Below are positions 1 to 7,843 of a stretch of 64,000 nt of DNA, in pieces (positions within the stretch are counted from its first letter, which is position 1; each line of letters opens with the position of its first letter). This DNA comes from Porphyrobacter sp. HT-58-2 (lineage in GTDB: Bacteria; Pseudomonadota; Alphaproteobacteria; Sphingomonadales; Sphingomonadaceae). Made by a program: the position numbers and the translations under genes. Location of the stretch: NCBI RefSeq assembly GCF_002952215.1, contig NZ_CP022600.1:1922001-1986000 (forward strand), given 5' to 3'. The notes beneath the pieces were generated by a model. The model searched no databases, was not told where the DNA came from, and worked only from the letters and a program-made list of their open reading frames with translations.

Positions 1-182
1 ATGTCCACATTCACGATCATGCCTATATCGGTACCGGCGCGATCTTGCGGCAGGGCACGCCCGAGAAGCCGCTGACAATTGGTGCGGGTGCGGTTATCGG
101 CATGGGCGCAGTCGTGACGAAGGATGTGGCGCCGGGCGTAACCGTCGTTGGCAATCCTGCCCGCCCGCTGGTAAAGGAATGA
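1..182 (+). CDS. Sugar O/N-acyltransferase, C-terminal end (PglD/NeuD-like), partial
   Basis: Frame 3 is open from the window edge to TGA at 180-182. The visible 59 residues are left-handed beta-helix hexapeptide repeats ending in the motif GAVVTKDVAPGVTVVGNPAR, typical of sialic-acid/bacillosamine acetyltransferases such as NeuD and PglD. These enzymes use acetyl-CoA to acetylate an amino sugar nucleotide in the cytoplasm. Only the C-terminal coil is in the window, so the substrate-binding N-terminus cannot be judged. The stop lies 1 base before the ATG of the aminotransferase, so the two are surely co-transcribed, which fits the PglD-PglE pairing. Confidence 0.85.
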   Translation, partial: VHIHDHAYIGTGAILRQGTPEKPLTIGAGAVIGMGAVVTKDVAPGVTVVGNPARPLVKE

Positions 183-183
183 C

Positions 184-1476
184 ATGCTCAATACCGCACT
201 ACCCGTCTGGCCAAGTTTTACCGAGGAAGAGGTGGCCGCCGTTACCGCAGTGCTGCGTTCCAATCGGGTTAATTACTGGACCGGTCAGGAATGCCGTGCT
301 TTCGAGCGCGAATTTGCCGCCTGGGCTGGAACAGAGCACGCCATCGCGCTGGCCAACGGAACAGTCGCGCTCGATCTCGCCTTGCAGGGGCTCGGCATCG
401 GCGCCGCATATGGCGGGAGCGCTGAGGACGAAGTGATCGTGACACCGCGCACGTTCTTGGCGTCAGTCAGCTGCGTGGTGAATGCCGGCGCCATACCGGT
501 GTTCTCGGATGTCGATGCCGACAGTGGCAATATTTCGGCTGCGACCATCGCGCCGGTCCTGACGGCACGGACTAAGGCGATTATTCCGGTGCATCTTGCA
601 GGATGGCCGGTCGACATGGATCCGATCATGGATCTCGCCCGTCCATTGGGCATTAAGGTCATCGAAGATTGTGCGCAGGCTCACGGCGCCCGATACAAGG
701 GGCGTAGCGTTGGCAGTATCGGTGACGTTGGCGCCTGGTCCTTTTGTCAGGACAAGATCATGACCACCGGTGGGGAAGGTGGGATGGTTACGCTTAATGA
801 CCGAGATCTCTGGTCGCGTATGTGGTCGTTTAAGGACCACGGCAAGAGCTGGGACGCCGTGTATGAACGCGCGCATCCGCCGGGGTTTCGTTGGGTGCAT
901 GAAAGCATCGGCACCAATTGGCGAATGATGGAAATGCAGGCGGCGATTGGCCGCATCCAATTGAGAAGGATGGCGGAATGGACGGCGGCGCGGGAAGCGA
1001 ATGCGGCGATGCTTACCGCCGGTTTGGCGCCATTTGCTGGCCCGAACGGATTTTTGCGGTTGCCGACGCTTCGGTGCAGCGGCTGTCCGAGATGCGATGC
1101 GGCTAAGGGGTGTCGCCACGCAAATTACAAGTTATATGCCTATCTTCGGCCCGAGCGGCTACCCGCAGGATGGGATCGCGATGCCATTGTCAGGGCGATT
1201 GAGGCGGCAGGGTTTCCTGCCTATCAGGGTAGCTGCTCCGAAGTCTATCTTGAGAAAGCCTTTGATGGGTCCGGCTGGCGTCCCGCTGAGCGACTGCCGG
1301 TCGCAAGGCTGCTCGGGAAAACCAGCATCATGTTCCTGATCCATCCGACCATAGATGCAGGGACAATGGCACGCTATACTGCAGCAGTGGCGGGTGTGAT
1401 GGCACAGGTGCTGGCCAACGCTCCATTTGCCGCAACGGCCCATGAAGGCCGCGGTCTGATCCCGACCGGAGCGTAG
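184..1476 (+). CDS. DegT/DnrJ/EryC1/StrS-family PLP-dependent sugar aminotransferase
   Basis: A 430-residue protein of usual family length. It shows the N-terminal NGT motif near residue 58, the IEDCAQAHGA segment near 160-169 whose Asp contacts PLP, and the catalytic lysine K191 in CQDKIMTTGGEGG. Family members transfer an amino group from glutamate to a 4-keto (or 3-keto) NDP-sugar. Next to a PglD-like acetyltransferase and with a 4,6-dehydratase in the same locus, a PglE-like role making a 4-amino sugar is likely. A cysteine cluster (C298, C301, C304, C310) precedes HANYKLYAY; its role is unknown. The ATG follows the acetyltransferase stop by one base. The gene is intact, but the DNA just downstream is IS debris. 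Confidence 0.9.
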   Translation: MLNTALPVWPSFTEEEVAAVTAVLRSNRVNYWTGQECRAFEREFAAWAGTEHAIALANGTVALDLALQGLGIGAAYGGSAEDEVIVTPRTFLASVSCVVNAGAIPVFSDVDADSGNISAATIAPVLTARTKAIIPVHLAGWPVDMDPIMDLARPLGIKVIEDCAQAHGARYKGRSVGSIGDVGAWSFCQDKIMTTGGEGGMVTLNDRDLWSRMWSFKDHGKSWDAVYERAHPPGFRWVHESIGTNWRMMEMQAAIGRIQLRRMAEWTAAREANAAMLTAGLAPFAGPNGFLRLPTLRCSGCPRCDAAKGCRHANYKLYAYLRPERLPAGWDRDAIVRAIEAAGFPAYQGSCSEVYLEKAFDGSGWRPAERLPVARLLGKTSIMFLIHPTIDAGTMARYTAAVAGVMAQVLANAPFAATAHEGRGLIPTGA

Positions 1477-1483
1477 GCCGGGT

Positions 1484-1604
1484 TTATGCTGCGAGCGCTG
1501 CGGCGTCCGGCCCCCAGTTCCACGGCAGGAGCTGGTCGAGCTGGCTTGCCGGGTGATCGGCAATGCGGGCAAGGATATCGACGAGCTCCTGCCGCACGTG
1601 CACT
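1484..1604 (-). pseudogene. IS66 tnpC C-terminal tail fragment
   Basis: Minus-strand reading gives ILARIADHPASQLDQLLPWNW followed by a few residues and a stop at 1484. HPAS-x-LDxLLPWNW is the usual end of IS66 TnpC transposases. The part around 1576-1604 also reads on the plus strand as DIDELLPHVH, the tail of the other IS66 type in this window, so a second inverted IS66 end is fused here. The rest of the transposase is absent. Confidence 0.65.
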
Positions 1605-1631
1605 GTGACCTGCCCCCCGCTGATCCCGCGG

Positions 1632-1895
1632 TCATAACGAGAGTCTGCCGGTTTGATATTCGTGCACGCCCGCCGGCACAAGCGCGCCGGGTGGGACGCT
1701 TCCATCTTGCAGGAACGCCCGGCGCGCTTGTGCCGGCGTTCGGTTCCCCAGAGATGAGTGCGGTCTGACGTTGTTGTAGTCGTAGCGCCAGACCGCCAGC
1801 TTGGCCTCTGCTTCTTCAGCCTTCTGGAGCGCGGAAACTAGCAGCGCCTTGAGCGCTTCAACGTCGTTCGGAAGGGGCGAGATGACGGCTTCCAT
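1632..1895 (-). pseudogene. Chimera of IS66 tnpC start and IS3 orfB end
   Basis: The reading starts as IS66 TnpC (MEAVISPLPNDVEALKALL, acidic helical N-terminus, to about 1795). It switches without a stop into the C-terminal end of an IS3-family OrfB (VWRYDYNNVRPHSSLGN, then RTPAQARRAF). The IS3 part runs to its terminal repeat TGACCTGCCCCCCGCTG at 1607-1623. The join implies an IS3 insertion in tnpC followed by deletion. No complete catalytic domain is present. Confidence 0.75.
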
Positions 1896-1955
1896 AGGAG
1901 GGATGGAATCATGTTCCACCCTCTGCCGCAAGGGCAAAATGCGCCTCTTCGACGA

Positions 1956-2297
1956 TTATCCGGCGCTCTGCGGCCGCCACGTATACTGCGGGTTGCGCCA
2001 ATCGATCCCCTCCAGCAGGCAGGCCAGCTGCGAGGGGGTCAGCGATACCGTTCCCTCAGTCGCCGAGGGCCACACGAACCGGCCCTTCTCGAGCCGCTTG
2101 GCGTAGAGCGACATGCCGATCCCGTCGTGCCAGATGATCTTGATCAGCGATCCTGCGCGGCCGCGGAAAACGAACAGATCGCCGCCATGGGGATTACGCT
2201 TCAAGCCCTGCTGCACCAGCAGCGCCAGGCCCTGCATGCCCTTCCTCATATCCGTGTGGCCCAGCGCGATCCACACCCGCGCGCCGGGAGGGATCAT
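1956..2297 (-). CDS. tnpB: IS66 family accessory protein TnpB (IS66 Orf2-like)
   Basis: A 113-residue protein with the usual TnpB signatures: a start like MIPPGARVWIALGHTDMRKG, then LFVFRGRAGSLIKIIWHDG, then LEKGRFVWPS. TnpB is needed for IS66 transposition along with TnpA and TnpC, though its biochemical role is not settled. Its ATG overlaps the tnpA stop by 4 bases, as in intact IS66 elements. The reading frame is intact, but the element around it is broken, so it has no complete partner set. Confidence 0.9.
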   Translation of the reverse strand: MIPPGARVWIALGHTDMRKGMQGLALLVQQGLKRNPHGGDLFVFRGRAGSLIKIIWHDGIGMSLYAKRLEKGRFVWPSATEGTVSLTPSQLACLLEGIDWRNPQYTWRPQSAG

Positions 2298-2621
2298 CGC
2301 AGAGCCTTCAGCGCCGCCGCCACCAGCGCCGGCGACGCCGCAGCAAAAACGCTCAGCCGCTTGCCGCGCGGCAGGTCGATGATCATCGCGGGGTGCTCGG
2401 TGCAGCTCGCGGCCGCCGCGGGATCCTCGCCCACCACTGCTTCGGCGAACACCGCCGCCGGCAGCGCCTCGGGCAGCTCTGCTTCCTGCGCTACCCCTGT
2501 ATCCAGCAGCTTGCGCCGCCAAGTGTAGATCAACCCGGACGAGACGTCATGGCGGCGGCAGACATCGGCAACCCTCGCACCCGGCGCGAACGCCTCAGCC
2601 ACGATCTGCAGCCGTTCCTCA
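2294..2621 (-). pseudogene. tnpA: IS66 tnpA, 5' end displaced by a second IS66
   Basis: The protein reads TEERLQIVAEAFAPGARVAD followed by VCRRHDVSSGLIYTWRRK, the helix-turn-helix of IS66 TnpA (transposase IS3/IS911-type HTH). The first codons of the present open frame (GLRTPL) come from the terminal repeat of the inserted second IS66. The true preceding codons lie at 7366-7407 (RRRRWSDEE). Removal of 2622-7357 and one GTTCCTCA copy restores the frame. Confidence 0.8.
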
Positions 2622-2634
2622 GTAAGCGGTGTTC

Positions 2635-4099
2635 TCAGGCCACTTGGGCGTGGGGCAGGAGCTCGTCGATCCGCGATGCGGGGTGACCGTTTGCGAGGCT
2701 GGAGAGGGTCGCGGTCAGCCAAGTATGCGGGTTGATGCCGGTGAGTTTGCAGTTTTCGATGAGCGTGGCGATCACCGCCCAGTTGTCGCCGCCCTCGTCG
2801 GAGCCTGCGAACAGGGCATTCTTACGGTTGAGAGCCAGCGGGCGGATGGCGCGCTCGACGGCATTGTTGTCGAGGTCGATGCGGCCATCGTCGAGGAAGC
2901 GGATGAGACCGTCCCAGCGGGGCAGCGTATAGCGGATCGCCTCGCCGAGACGGCTCTTGGCGCTGACCTGCCGACCGCGTGCTTCGAGGAACCTGTAGAG
3001 GTCGTCGACGATCGGACGGCTGCGCTAGGCGCGGGCGTCGCAACGCGCGTCAGCAGATAGGCCGCGGATCTCGTCTTCGATGGCGTAGAGCGACGCAATG
3101 CGGCGCAGAACTTCGGCTGCCACGGGAGAGTTCTCGGCCAGCTCGTAGAACTTGCGGCGCACGTGCGCCCAGCAGAACGCGAGCCGGATCTGCTGATGAC
3201 GGCGGGCAAGAGCGGTGTAAGCGCCATAGCCATCGACCTGCAGGATGCCCGCAAAGCCTTGAAGATGCATCTCGGGCCGCGCGGCCTTGCGATCGGCGGC
3301 ATAGACATAGGCGACCAGCGGCGGGTCGCTGCCACCCCATGGTCGGTCATCGCAGGCATAGGCCCAGATCTGGCCGGTCTTCGTTCGCTTGCGCCCCGGC
3401 TCGAGCACGGGCGCGGTGGTCTCGTCAGCGAACAATCGCTCTGATCGTCGCAATCGCTCGAGGATGTGGTCGCGCAAGGGGCGCAGATACCATGCTGCCC
3501 TGCCGACCCAGTCTGCAAGGGTGGAGCGATCCAGCTGGATGCCCTGCCGGGCATAGATCTGCGCTTGCCGGTAGAGCGGCAGGTGATCGGCATACTTGGC
3601 GACCAGCACCTGCGCGATCAGCGCTTCGGTGGGGATGCCGCCTTCGACGATCCGTGCCGGCGCCGGAGCCTGCACGACCGCGTTCTCGCACGAGCGGCAG
3701 CCATAGCGCGGGCGGCGGGTGACCAGCACGCGGAAGGTGGTGGGGACGACATCGAGGCGTTCGGCGATATCCTCGCCGATCTGGTGGAGCGCGCCGCCTC
3801 AGCACGAACAGGCCTTATCCTCAACGTCGACGACCTGCTCGATCCGCTCGAGATGGGCGGGCAGCGATCCGCGGTTGGTCTTGCGCGGGCGTTCGCCCCT
3901 GGCCTTGGGCACCGCGGCATCACGTGCAGCCTGCGCGCTGCCCAGCGCCGTCTCGATATCCTCCAGGGCTAGCTCGAACTGATCGGGGTCCAGTTGCTCG
4001 GACTTCCGGCCAAAACGGTGCCGCTGGAACGCTTCGATGATCGCCTGCAGCCGCTCGATCCGAGCATCGGCCTTGCCCTTGGCATCTGTCGATGCCGGA
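2635..4099 (-). pseudogene. tnpC: IS66 transposase tnpC, main part, with IS21 insertion and two nonsense codons
   Basis: Reading the minus strand from 4099, one frame gives KADARIERLQAIIEAFQRHR, then the cysteine-rich zinc region (EDKACSC), then the DDE transposase domain (QVDGYGAYTALA and LAFCWAHVRRKFYE), and ends HPASRIDELLPHAQVA. Two in-frame stops break it: TGA at 3799-3801 inside the CSC-x-GG zinc motif and TAG at 3025-3027 before RSRPIVDDLYRF. The first 34 codons lie on the other side of the IS21 at 6384-6484. The gene has therefore been inactivated three times. Confidence 0.85.
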
Positions 4100-4241
4100 T
4101 GTATTCTCCCCAAAAGTGCCGAACGAAAATTCCCCAGTTTGAGGTGAGCGCCAATTCGCTCCGGGGCTAGCCCCGGAGCGAATTGGCAACGACCCACACG
4201 GATCACCCCTATGCTTCCCGGATCGACGGGAGGCGTGGCTG

Positions 4242-5483
4242 GTGATCAGACTTGAGGAAATTGTCATGATCCATGACTTGAAGCGGCAGGGACTGTCGGT
4301 GTCCGCGATTGCGCGGCAGACGGGCCTTGACCGCAAGACGGTACGCAAACACCTGGCCTGCGGCGTGAAGGCGCCGGTCTACAAGCCCCGGCCACCGCGT
4401 CCGCGTGAGCTGGAACCCTATGAGCCGTACCTTCGCGATCGCGTCGCGCTGTATCCCGGGTTGTCTGGCAAGCGCTTGTTCCGCGAAATCGCTGCGATGG
4501 GGTTCAAGGGCGGCTACACGACTGTCACGGACTTCCTGCGCCAGTGCCGCCCGCCGCGAGTGGTCCAGTTCGAACGGCGCTTCGAGACACCGGCGGGACG
4601 GCAGGCCCAGGTCGACTTCGCCCAGTTCAAGGTGGCGTTCAGCGATGAGCCGGGTGTGACCCGGATCTTCTGGCTGTTCTCGATGGTGCTGGGTCATAGC
4701 CGCTGGCTGTGGGGCCGGTTCTGTCCGACCCAGGATCTGCAGACGGTGATGCGCTGCCACATCGACGCCTTCGATGCGATGGGCGGTGCCCCGTCAGAGG
4801 TGCTCTACGACCGCATGAAAACCGCGGTGATCGATGAGGATGCCGAGGGTATCGTGATCTACAATCGGTCGCTGGTTGCCTTGCTGGACCATTACGGCGC
4901 TTTGCCGCGTGCATGCCGGCCCTATCGGGCCAAAACCAAGGGCAAGATCGAACGGCCTTACCGCTATATCCGTCAGGACTTCTTCCTTGGCCGCACGTTC
5001 CGCAACGCTGATGACCTGAACCGGCAGTTCCGCGAATGGCTGGACACGGTCGCCAATGTTCGGCTGCATGCCACGACCCGGCGGATCGTGAGCGAGCACT
5101 TTGCTGAGGAGCAACCCGCACTGACGGCCTTGCCTGCAGCGCCTTACAATGCGGTGCTCACGATCGAGCGGCGGGTCAGCCATGAAGGCATGGTCTCGGT
5201 TGGCGGCAATCTGTACTCGGTGCCCGACGCCACGCGCAAACGGGTCGTGGAAGTGCAGAATCATCCCCGTGAGATCAGGATCTTCGAGGATCGCAAGCTG
5301 ATCGCGGTGCATCCGGTTCTTGATGGTCGCAATCAGCGCCGGGTTGATCCGTCCCATCGGCGGCTTGCTCAACCCCGCGCGGCAACAGTGCCGCCGCCTG
5401 CAGGGCTTGAGATTACGAGGCGCTCGCTGGGCTTCTACGAGGCGGTGGGACGGCGACTGGCTGGCAGCGAGGTGCGGCCATGA
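4242..5483 (+). CDS. istA: IS21 family transposase IstA
   Basis: A 413-residue transposase. An N-terminal helix-turn-helix (GLSVSAIARQTGLDRKTVRK, about residues 19-38) binds the element ends. The DDE catalytic core has Asp in QVDFAQF, Asp in VLYDRMKTAV and Glu in KGKIERPYRYIRQDF. A C-terminal beta-barrel-like segment (VSVGGNLYSVP) follows. IstA performs cut-and-paste or circle-based transposition together with the ATPase IstB. The stop overlaps the istB start by 4 bases (ATGA). The ATG used here has no strong ribosome site; GTG at 4239 is possible. Confidence 0.93.
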   Translation: MIRLEEIVMIHDLKRQGLSVSAIARQTGLDRKTVRKHLACGVKAPVYKPRPPRPRELEPYEPYLRDRVALYPGLSGKRLFREIAAMGFKGGYTTVTDFLRQCRPPRVVQFERRFETPAGRQAQVDFAQFKVAFSDEPGVTRIFWLFSMVLGHSRWLWGRFCPTQDLQTVMRCHIDAFDAMGGAPSEVLYDRMKTAVIDEDAEGIVIYNRSLVALLDHYGALPRACRPYRAKTKGKIERPYRYIRQDFFLGRTFRNADDLNRQFREWLDTVANVRLHATTRRIVSEHFAEEQPALTALPAAPYNAVLTIERRVSHEGMVSVGGNLYSVPDATRKRVVEVQNHPREIRIFEDRKLIAVHPVLDGRNQRRVDPSHRRLAQPRAATVPPPAGLEITRRSLGFYEAVGRRLAGSEVRP

Positions 5484-6325
5484 CGGAGATCATCGACCGT
5501 ATCCGCACGAGCCTGGTTGGACTGAGAATGCCCCGTGCGCTCGAGGTGCTTGATCATACCATGCGGTGTCTGGAGCGCGGCGAAATGACCGCGCTTGAAG
5601 CCATCGATATCCTGCTCTCGCATGAGCATGGCAATCGGGAAAGCAGGCGCTTCACTGTCGGGCTCAAGACCTCACGGCTCATGCCCATGAAAACCCTTGA
5701 AGGCTTCGACTTCTCGTTCCAGCCTTCGCTGGATCGCGGCCGCATCCTCGCACTGGCGCAGCTCGACTTCATCGAGCGCGGCGAGGTGGTCCATCTGCTG
5801 GGACCGCCGGGCACGGGCAAGAGCCATCTGGCGACAGCTTTGGGCGCGGAGGCTGTCCGGGCTGGCAAGCGGGTTTACCGCGCCAGTCTGGCTGAGGTGA
5901 TCGACATGCTGGTGCGCGCCGAGCGCGATGGGCGGCTTCCTGAACGGCTCCGGTTCTTCAACCGGAACACCCTTCTGATCGTCGACGAGATCGGCTACCT
6001 CCCGGTGACGCCGGGCGGTGCCAACCTCTTCTTCCAGCTGGTCAACTCCCGTTACGAGAAGGGGGCGATGATCCTCACATCCAACCGCGGCTTTGCTGAA
6101 TGGGGTGAGGTGTTCGGGGATCCGGTGGTTGCAACGGCCCTGCTGGATCGCCTGCTGCACCATGCCATCGTCATCCAGATCGAGGGCGCAAGTTACCGCT
6201 TGCGCGCCCACTCCGACCTCGTGCCCGAGCACACCAGAGCGATCTCCGCCATCACCCCGCCGCCACCGCCAAAGAGACGCGGAAGGCCACCGAAGGAGCG
6301 CACACACGATCACTGGAACGGCTGA
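5480..6325 (+). CDS. istB: IS21 helper ATPase IstB
   Basis: A 281-residue DnaA/DnaC-like AAA+ ATPase with Walker A LLGPPGTGKSHLA (about residues 107-119) and Walker B LLIVDEIGYLP (about 168-178). IstB binds target DNA and stimulates IstA. The C-terminus is basic and proline-rich (PPPPPKRRGRPPK), suggesting a DNA-binding tail with an AT-hook-like GRP. It is translationally coupled to istA. Confidence 0.93.
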   Translation: MTEIIDRIRTSLVGLRMPRALEVLDHTMRCLERGEMTALEAIDILLSHEHGNRESRRFTVGLKTSRLMPMKTLEGFDFSFQPSLDRGRILALAQLDFIERGEVVHLLGPPGTGKSHLATALGAEAVRAGKRVYRASLAEVIDMLVRAERDGRLPERLRFFNRNTLLIVDEIGYLPVTPGGANLFFQLVNSRYEKGAMILTSNRGFAEWGEVFGDPVVATALLDRLLHHAIVIQIEGASYRLRAHSDLVPEHTRAISAITPPPPPKRRGRPPKERTHDHWNG

Positions 6326-6383
6326 TCACCGAAAACACAAACTGGGGAATTTCAACCCGGCACTTCTGGGGAAATTTTAGTCA

Positions 6384-6484
6384 GCGTTGACAGCATCGCT
6401 GAGATCGGCCAATGCGCGGGCCTGTTCGAGGACGAGCGCGCGCAGCGCATCGACGTCATCGGGAAGGTCCGCTTCGAGGAGCAT
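6384..6484 (-). pseudogene. tnpC: IS66 tnpC N-terminal fragment upstream of IS21
   Basis: ATG at 6484 begins MLLEADLPDDVDALRALVLE, the leucine-rich helical start usual for IS66 TnpC, and runs about 34 codons until the IS21 end. The continuation lies at 4099 and below. It follows tnpB by about 30 bases, as in intact elements. Confidence 0.75.
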
Positions 6485-6515
6485 GACCCAGTTGAATCAG
6501 TCCGCACGCACCCCG

Positions 6516-6872
6516 TCAAGCAGCAATCTGGGGCGGGATCGGACGGCGTCCACCATGCACGCGGCGCCAGTCCAGACCCTCGAGCAAAGCACCCAGTTGG
6601 GCGGCGGTCAGCCGCATCACGCCCTCCTGGATCCGGGGCCATCGGAAGGTGCCTTGCTCCAGTCTCTTGGCCTTCAGGCACAGGCCCGTTCCGTCCCACC
6701 AGATGAGCTTGATGCGGTCGGCGCGCTTGGCGCGGAACACGTAAATCACGCCCGAATAGGGCCTGCCGCCATACTCGGCCGCTACCAGCGCCGCGAGCGA
6801 GTCCGCTCCCTTCCTGAAATCCACGGGCTTCGTCGCCACCATCACCTTCGTGCCGGGCGCTGGGCCGATCAT
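6516..6872 (-). CDS. tnpB: IS66 family accessory protein TnpB
   Basis: A 118-residue protein with the family motifs VMVATKPVDFRKGADSLAAL, IYVFRAKRADRIKLIWWDG and KRLEQGTFRWP. It is only distantly similar to the TnpB at 1956-2297, which shows that the two IS66 elements belong to different subgroups. Its start overlaps the tnpA stop (ATGA). The reading frame is intact. Confidence 0.9.
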   Translation of the reverse strand: MIGPAPGTKVMVATKPVDFRKGADSLAALVAAEYGGRPYSGVIYVFRAKRADRIKLIWWDGTGLCLKAKRLEQGTFRWPRIQEGVMRLTAAQLGALLEGLDWRRVHGGRRPIPPQIAA

Positions 6873-7297
6873 CGTTGCACCTGCAATGCCTGCAACACGG
6901 CAGTTGCGAGGTCGGGCTTTGCTGCGCGTCCGATCCGAACCACTGCGCCCGCTACCTCAACTTCGATCGCGACATCATCCGATAGGGGCTTGGGGCAGTC
7001 CGCAACCACCGGGATGAAGGCTGGGCCGGTCTCGTGCTCGGGCGGCCGGCTCGCCTCGAGTGCATACCGCAGCTCGCGCCGCCAGGTGTAAAGCAGTGAC
7101 GATCGGACATCGTGCTCGCGGGCAAAGGCCGCGACGTTGCCGCAGCGCTCCATCTGCGCGACCATCGCCAGCTTCTGCTCCAGCGTCCACGTCCGCCGGC
7201 GGCCTGCCATCGCACGCAGAACCTCGGCACGCCCCATAGGCTCCAGACCCACTCCAGACCTGGTGTCCAGTCCGCTCGTAACGATGCCATGATCCAT
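6869..7297 (-). CDS. tnpA: IS66 family protein TnpA (HTH)
   Basis: Start chosen at the ATG giving MDHGIVTSGLDTRSGVGLEP; an upstream ATG at 7318 is possible. The central helix-turn-helix is RRTWTLEQKLAMVAQMERCG followed by FAREHDVRSSLLYTWRRELR, as in IS66 Orf1 and IS3 OrfA proteins. About 142 residues. It is the first gene of the second IS66 element and overlaps tnpB. Confidence 0.85.
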   Translation of the reverse strand: MDHGIVTSGLDTRSGVGLEPMGRAEVLRAMAGRRRTWTLEQKLAMVAQMERCGNVAAFAREHDVRSSLLYTWRRELRYALEASRPPEHETGPAFIPVVADCPKPLSDDVAIEVEVAGAVVRIGRAAKPDLATAVLQALQVQR

Positions 7298-7365
7298 GAC
7301 CCCAAGCGTCTGAACCAATCAGCCGTCAGCGCAAGGTGGGGCCCAGACAGCGCTTACGTTCCTCA

Positions 7366-7740
7366 TCGCTCCACCGGCGGCGCCGCTCCGGCCCCGAAAA
7401 TACCCGTCACCTGACCCACTGACCCGCTCCAAAGCACACTCTTAAGAGCACGCTTAAGAGCGCTCGCTACCTACCCACGCAAGGCGGCCCCCGCCGGATG
7501 GATACGATCGACGAGCTCCTGCCACACGCTCACGTGGCCTGAAAACACCGCTTACCCTTCGCTCAGGGAAGACTCTACATCAAATCGAGGGAGCCAGCGG
7601 GGGGCAGGTCACGGCAGACCTCCGCGACGGGCGTGCCTTCCTCGCCCTGCTTGATGACGAACGCCTTCTGCGCGTCCGTGAACTTCGATGCCTTCATGCC
7701 GTAACTCCTCGCCCAGCCAAGGATGTCTACAGCGGAAAAC
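7366..7740. mobile_element. Mosaic of IS66 and IS3 ends
   Basis: Three fragments lie side by side. Positions 7366-7407 (minus) hold the missing 5' codons of the first tnpA. Positions 7498-7562 (plus) hold an IS66 tail, reading TIDELLPHAHVA-stop and ending in CACCGCTTAC, the inverted end of the second IS66 type. Positions 7610-7698 (minus) hold the start of an IS3 orfA (MKASKFTDAQKAFVIKQGEE) cut after EVCR, where it meets another IS3 terminal repeat TGACCTGCCCCCCGCTGG (about 7591-7608). None is functional. The inverted tails here and at 1576-1604 suggest that rearrangement between IS copies shaped this junction. Confidence 0.7.
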
Positions 7741-7800
7741 TCTAGCAACGAATGGTCCAGCTTTCAGGTGGCAGAGCAATCCAAAGCGCTCGTTAGTATC

Positions 7801-7843
7801 AGAACCTACTTGCCAAACAGCACGCGATTAGACGACCCCATCA
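7801..7843. repeat. Near-identical 43-bp segment shared with 57046-57088
   Basis: This stretch matches 57046-57088 at 40 of 43 positions by eye, including the run ttgccaaacag and cgcgattagacgacccc. On the minus strand both read MGSSNRxLFGK. It ends at the stop of the dehydratase gene. The source gene is not recognised. It may be the end of a mobile element or the 3' end of a duplicated gene. Confidence 0.6.

Larger units (their letters stand above)
1484..2621 (-). mobile_element. Outer IS66-family element remnant (first copy)
   Basis: On the minus strand this holds the 5'-truncated tnpA (2294-2621), an intact tnpB (1956-2297), the first 34 codons of tnpC (from 1895) and a tnpC C-terminal tail. 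Most of tnpC is missing and replaced by IS3-family sequence. The 5' part of tnpA continues beyond the inserted second IS66, at 7366-7407, where the reading RRRRWSDEERLQIV is restored if the insertion and one copy of the 8-bp target repeat are removed. The element is dead. Confidence 0.8.
4100..6383 (+). mobile_element. IS21-family insertion sequence inside tnpC
   Basis: The element has istA and istB in the usual overlapping order. Its ends share the sequences CCCCAxAAGTGCC and AAATTCCCCAGTTTG in inverted orientation, at about 4109-4139 on the left and 6340-6375 on the right. The exact terminal base is not certain; TGTATTCT on the left and TGACTAAA on the right (minus strand) are the best choices. 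I see no clear target duplication. Both genes are intact, so this copy could be active. Confidence 0.85.
2622..7357 (-). mobile_element. Second IS66-family element, inserted in the first and carrying an IS21
   Basis: The ends are inverted: GTAAGCGGTGTTCTCAGGCC at 2622 and, reading inward on the minus strand from 7357, GTAAGCGCTGTCTGGGCCCC. Both start with the IS66-typical GTAAGCG. They are flanked by a perfect 8-bp direct repeat GTTCCTCA at 2614-2621 and 7358-7365, the size expected for IS66. Gene order on the minus strand is tnpA, tnpB, tnpC. tnpC is interrupted by an IS21 element (4100-6383) and also has two in-frame stops, so this copy cannot move by itself. Confidence 0.9.

Noticed and set aside
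4100..6383. Target duplication of the IS21
   Set aside because: I compared the flanks for 4-8 base direct repeats and found none that is convincing.
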